This document shows, one piece after another, positions 60,848-64,000 of a stretch of 64,000 nt of DNA. Position 1 is the stretch's first letter. Every line of letters starts with the position of its first letter. The notes beneath the pieces were generated by a model, which worked only from the letters and a program-made list of their open reading frames with translations, was not told where the DNA came from and did no database searches. A program made the translations under genes and the position numbers. Source of the stretch: Parvularcula sp039822105 (GTDB lineage Bacteria; Pseudomonadota; Alphaproteobacteria; Caulobacterales; Parvularculaceae); NCBI GenBank assembly GCA_039822105.1, contig JBCBMW010000002.1, positions 186,001-250,000 of the forward strand. The letters are read 5' to 3'.

Positions 60848-61995
60848 CGCTTCAGTGCGTCCTTGGGCATGTCCCACGGTGTTCCGTTCATCACCTTAAG
60901 AGCATAGAAACCCGTCGGCGTGCGGTAACGGGGCTTAAGCGGCATGTCGAACTCTTCGTCGAGGCCAGAAGGCACGTCCTTGGCCCCATCAAACCAGGCC
61001 GCGGTTGCAGGACCAGGTGTCATCGTCCGCACTTTGATTTTATCATCATCGGGCAGCGCTCGCCACGCCTTGAGCAACTGCTCACGGCACGCCACCCGAT
61101 AACGAACCACTGGCAGACTGGGGTAAACAACACCATCGACCGTCGCATCAAACCGCTTGAGCCCCTTTTCCCAGGCTTCTGCATTTTGATCCAAGTAAGG
61201 AAGATAAGCGTTCGTCAGTTCCTTCCAAACCGGGGTCCATGCCTCTCCCGCCACTGATCGAAAGGGCTTCTCAGAGAGCGTCTCCGCACGGGCCTCCCAA
61301 ACCCTTGCCACCCAAGCGTAGACACTGGGCGCCCGCTCCCGCATCACGGCGGCTGGATCGGGATCCAGGGCAAAGTGTCGCCACATCGATGCGTAGAAGC
61401 CAAAATCAACGATGCTAGGCCGGTCTCCGCCCAAAAAATCCTGGTTCTGAAGGATCGCCTCCAACACAGCCAATGTGCGGGTGTAGATCGCTTCCACCGC
61501 CTCGCGATTGCTGGCGCGAACCCCATCGCCGCGAATGTAGATCCTGAGCTGGCGGGCGGCGATAAAGGCTCGCCCCAACGGCTTCAAAGGCCTCGGTAGC
61601 CTTATGAGCAGCCGCTCAATCCTCCGTGCCAAGAGTGCACGACTATCCGGAAATGACCACCGATAGTGCATCGCTGGCCGCCACATCCACTCATCAGCAT
61701 AGTCTTCGAGAACCAGGCTCAAAAAGCGCTCCGCCGGGTCGGCGGGATAGACGGAAACACCAGCATGCTCGCGATCGAGGTAAGCGATCATGGGCGTCGT
61801 ATCTTTGAGCCATCGTCCATCCGGACACTGAGCAGCCGGCATCTTGCGGACACCGGTGTGCTGCAACAAGTCCTGGAAAGTTCGCCGGGTTAGTTCAATA
61901 CGGTCGTGCGGTAGGCCGACATAACGCACATAGCCCTCAAGCTTGCCGCTATAGTAGGAAATCGACGAGACATAGATCTGAAAACGTTCTGACAT
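60844..61995 (-). CDS. glutathione S-transferase-like protein
   Basis: A 383-residue protein. The N-terminal thioredoxin-like domain has FQIYVSSISYYSGKLEGYVRYVGLPHDRIELTRR (Ser/Tyr near the start), KMPAAQCPDGRWLKDTTPMIAYLDRE (the cis-Pro and DTTPMI binding segment), and a helical C-terminal domain with GGDRPSIVDFGFYASMWRHFALDPDP (N-capping box). It is much longer than ordinary GSTs (about 220), so the last 130 residues form an extra region. ATG 61995 gives the family start. Faces the acyl-CoA synthetase across a short divergent promoter region. Confidence 0.82.
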   Translation of the reverse strand: MSERFQIYVSSISYYSGKLEGYVRYVGLPHDRIELTRRTFQDLLQHTGVRKMPAAQCPDGRWLKDTTPMIAYLDREHAGVSVYPADPAERFLSLVLEDYADEWMWRPAMHYRWSFPDSRALLARRIERLLIRLPRPLKPLGRAFIAARQLRIYIRGDGVRASNREAVEAIYTRTLAVLEAILQNQDFLGGDRPSIVDFGFYASMWRHFALDPDPAAVMRERAPSVYAWVARVWEARAETLSEKPFRSVAGEAWTPVWKELTNAYLPYLDQNAEAWEKGLKRFDATVDGVVYPSLPVVRYRVACREQLLKAWRALPDDDKIKVRTMTPGPATAAWFDGAKDVPSGLDEEFDMPLKPRYRTPTGFYALKVMNGTPWDMPKDALKR

Positions 61996-62032
61996 TGACA
62001 CAGCAGACTCTACTGGCACATGACGTGTCAAT
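61994..62032. promoter_or_regulatory. inverted repeat between divergent GST and FATP-type genes
   Basis: ATTGACAC at 61994-62001 and GTGTCAAT at 62025-62032 form an exact inverted repeat. Each contains a -35-like TTGACA facing the gene on its side. Between them, TGGCACATGACGTGTCA (62014-62030) forms a near-palindrome with half-sites TGRCAC. This could bind a TetR/FadR-type repressor that controls both genes. Confidence 0.45.
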
Positions 62033-62067
62033 AGTTCACCAGCACGTGATCAGCAAGGAGATCAAGG

Positions 62068-63894
62068 ATGGCGACCGCACCGGCGCAGATCAATCGCATT
62101 GGGTTTTCCTATCGGTTCGTGAAAGCACTCCTCAATCCCCGGGTCAGAGCTGGTATGAAGGGCGGTCAAAAGACGACGGCCAACGACAAGTTCTCGCTGT
62201 GCTCCTACCTCGAGCGCAACGCAGACGAGCGTCCGGATGGCATTGCCATCAAGTACGGTGACGATCAGTGGACCTGGTCTCAGTTCAACGCAATTTCTAA
62301 TCAGTATGCCAACTATTTCAAATCTCGCGGTATTGAGGCTGGCGGGTGCGTGGCCGTGAACCTCCAAAACCGCGCTGATGTTCTGTTTGTGATCATGGGG
62401 ATCACAAAGCTCGGCGCGACAGCTGCGATGATCAACAATCAGCAGACCGGCGAGGTTCTGACCCACAGCTTGAGCGTGGTGAAGCCAGAGTTGCTGGTGA
62501 TCGGTGAGGAAAGCCTCGACAAAGCTGAGACCATCCGAGATCTTCTGCATCGGGACTACCAAGGGCGCCTTTTGTACTTGCCTGAAGCAGCCGACGGACA
62601 AGCACCGGAGGGTTATACCGACATCGCTGCGGCTATCACCTCGATGCCCACGGACAACTTGCCGGAAACCCAAGAGGTCACCCTGGGGACGGCCGCCTAC
62701 TACATCTATACATCGGGAACGACGGGGCTCCCGAAAGCATCGATCTTCACCCATCTTCGCGCCGTTCGTGGCGGCAACTTCATGGGGCAGATGGGGCTTT
62801 TGCTGGATGAGAACGACGTCTTTTATTGCCCGCTGCCCTTCTACCACAGCAACGCACTGATATTGGCTTTCACAAGCACCCTGATCGGGGGCGGCACGCT
62901 GGCGATAGGACGAAAGTTCAGCGTAAGCCGCTTTTGGGATGAATGCCGCCGCTACGAGGCGACCACCTTCTGCTACATTGGTGAGACTCTGCGCTATTTG
63001 CTCAACCAACCGGCGAAGGACAACGACAGAGATCATAAGGTGGTCAAGATCTTGGGCAATGGTCTGCGTCCTGACATTTGGATGGATTTCAAAGAACGCT
63101 TTGGAATTGAAAAAATCTGCGAGTTCTATGCCGCGACTGAAGGCAATGTCGCCTTCTTCAACCTCTTCAACTATGACCAGACCTGCGGCTGGTCGCCCAA
63201 GGGCGGTAAAGTTTGGCAGATCGTTGCCTATGATGTTGATGCGGACGAACCGTTGCGAGACGCAGAGGGCCGTCTCGTGCCGCTAGGCGAAGGCGATACC
63301 GGCCTCTTGGTGGCCGAAGTCTCAGATACCAATCCGTACAATGGATACTCCGACAAGGAAGCGTCGGAGAAAAAGCTGTTCAGGAACGCATTCGCCAATG
63401 GAGACGCGTGGTTCAACACCGGCGATTTGGTGAAGCGGCTTCCTTGCAGCCACATCCAATTCGTCGACCGTGTCGGCGACACGTTCCGTTGGCACGGGGA
63501 GAATGTGGCCACCACCGAGGTGGAAGCGGCTGTCATCAAGTTTCCCGATATCGAGGACGCCGTCGTCTACGGTGTCGCGGTTCCTGGCATGGATGGCCGC
63601 GCAGGAATGCTTGCCCTCACACCAACCAATGGTCGGCAGCCTGATCTGACAGGTCTCGCGAACCACCTGCGCGCGACGCTTCCGCCCTATGCGGTACCGC
63701 GGTTCTTGCGCCTCCAAGGCGCCACGGAAGTGACCGGCACGTTCAAGCATAAGAAAAGCACGCTGAAGGATGAAGGCTTTGATCCGCACAGGGTGGACGG
63801 CGATGTCATGCTGCTATCGCCCGGCAAAAACGACTGGATAACAGTCACCGAAGGGGTCAAAGCCGAGATCGAGGGTGGGCAGATTCGGCTCTAA
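62068..63894 (+). CDS. FATP-type long-chain acyl-CoA synthetase
   Basis: A 608-residue AMP-forming ligase of the fatty-acid-transport-protein group. The ATP/AMP P-loop is YYIYTSGTTGLPKASIFTHLR, then CPLPFYHSNALILAF, EFYAATEGNVAFFN (the group's FYGATEGN-like motif), FNTGDLVK and FVDRVGDTFRWHGENVATTEVE. The end, GTFKHKKSTLKDEGFDP, has the catalytic Lys as in FATPs. It activates long-chain or sterol-side-chain acids. It precedes a GST-like gene by 37 bases, so the two are probably co-transcribed. Confidence 0.94.
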   Translation: MATAPAQINRIGFSYRFVKALLNPRVRAGMKGGQKTTANDKFSLCSYLERNADERPDGIAIKYGDDQWTWSQFNAISNQYANYFKSRGIEAGGCVAVNLQNRADVLFVIMGITKLGATAAMINNQQTGEVLTHSLSVVKPELLVIGEESLDKAETIRDLLHRDYQGRLLYLPEAADGQAPEGYTDIAAAITSMPTDNLPETQEVTLGTAAYYIYTSGTTGLPKASIFTHLRAVRGGNFMGQMGLLLDENDVFYCPLPFYHSNALILAFTSTLIGGGTLAIGRKFSVSRFWDECRRYEATTFCYIGETLRYLLNQPAKDNDRDHKVVKILGNGLRPDIWMDFKERFGIEKICEFYAATEGNVAFFNLFNYDQTCGWSPKGGKVWQIVAYDVDADEPLRDAEGRLVPLGEGDTGLLVAEVSDTNPYNGYSDKEASEKKLFRNAFANGDAWFNTGDLVKRLPCSHIQFVDRVGDTFRWHGENVATTEVEAAVIKFPDIEDAVVYGVAVPGMDGRAGMLALTPTNGRQPDLTGLANHLRATLPPYAVPRFLRLQGATEVTGTFKHKKSTLKDEGFDPHRVDGDVMLLSPGKNDWITVTEGVKAEIEGGQIRL

Positions 63895-63931
63895 CGCACC
63901 TGGGCGAAGACATCGAACGAAGGGATAGGCC

Positions 63932-64000
63932 ATGACAAACGGCAGCACCGTGATCAAACTGCAAGGCGCCCATGCCAGTCCGTATACGCGCAAAGCCTTG
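63932..64000 (+). CDS. glutathione S-transferase-like protein (partial, runs off the right edge)
   Basis: Only 23 codons are inside the window: MTNGSTVIKLQGAHASPYTR and onward KAL. The HASPYTRK stretch is the first beta-strand/active-site loop of a GST N-terminal domain. It follows the FATP-type gene by 37 bases. Confidence 0.6.
   Translation, partial: MTNGSTVIKLQGAHASPYTRKAL

Noticed and set aside
1..64000. CRISPR arrays, complete insertion sequences, rRNA genes or a replication origin.
   Set aside because: No regularly spaced repeats, no transposase genes with inverted ends, and no rRNA signatures were seen.

Overview
The window reads as chromosomal DNA of a GC-rich alphaproteobacterium, probably marine. 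Signs of this are a complete ccoNOQP-GHIS cluster with FNR/FixK-type boxes, the order rplU-rpmA-GNAT-obgE, many GTG/TTG starts, a possible leaderless hemN, and families common in Parvularculales/Hyphomonadaceae-like bacteria (PEP-CTERM-type protein, ECF sigma plus Ser/Thr kinase pair, large TonB receptors). The exact genus cannot be told from the sequence.

Layout. 1-1.7 kb: start of a probable Ser/Thr kinase gene and its ECF sigma factor, divergent from a PEP-CTERM-like secreted protein that ends in a clean terminator. 1.7-7.5 kb: a TonB receptor overlapping a Asp-box (BNR) repeat lipoprotein, divergent from a PepSY membrane protein. 7.5-13.8 kb: a tripartite RND efflux operon (adaptor, pump, TolC) with a divergent TetR regulator. 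13.9-23.6 kb: hemN and the entire cbb3 oxidase structural and maturation set; hemN and ccoN each carry an FNR-type box placed for class II activation. 23.6-33.5 kb: a DUF2189 membrane protein, a lipoprotein esterase, a ZrgA-like zinc-uptake set (His-rich DUF2796, DUF3299, FtsX-type permease, LolD-type ATPase), katG and a flavin monooxygenase.

33.5-48.2 kb looks like an accessory island. It ends at a tRNA-Leu(CAG) whose 3' end abuts a truncated tyrosine-integrase gene. It carries a two-gene candidate immune module (nucleotide-hydrolase/TIR-like fold protein with a PLD-like C-terminal half, plus a SLATT-like membrane effector), a solo SpoU-type RNA methyltransferase with a divergent unknown gene, a LysR/acyl-CoA dehydrogenase/four-TM protein group, and a tightly overlapping six-gene cluster (KAS III, reductase, metallo-beta-lactamase fold, adenylate-forming enzyme, Rieske oxygenase, BtaA-like DUF3419) that looks like an undescribed biosynthetic pathway.

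48.4-64 kb returns to housekeeping content: NDUFA9-like protein, obgE/rpmA/rplU, nitronate monooxygenase, a hybrid kinase whose phospho-acceptor His is replaced by Gln, next to a divergent Hpt-receiver protein, acs, kynureninase, an esterase, a two-domain DsbA/HCCA-isomerase-like protein, two glutathione-transferase-like genes and a FATP-type acyl-CoA synthetase.

The two best candidates for something not yet described are the DRHyd/PLD-SLATT pair (34.1-36.5 kb) and the six-gene KAS III-to-DUF3419 cluster (41.0-47.0 kb).
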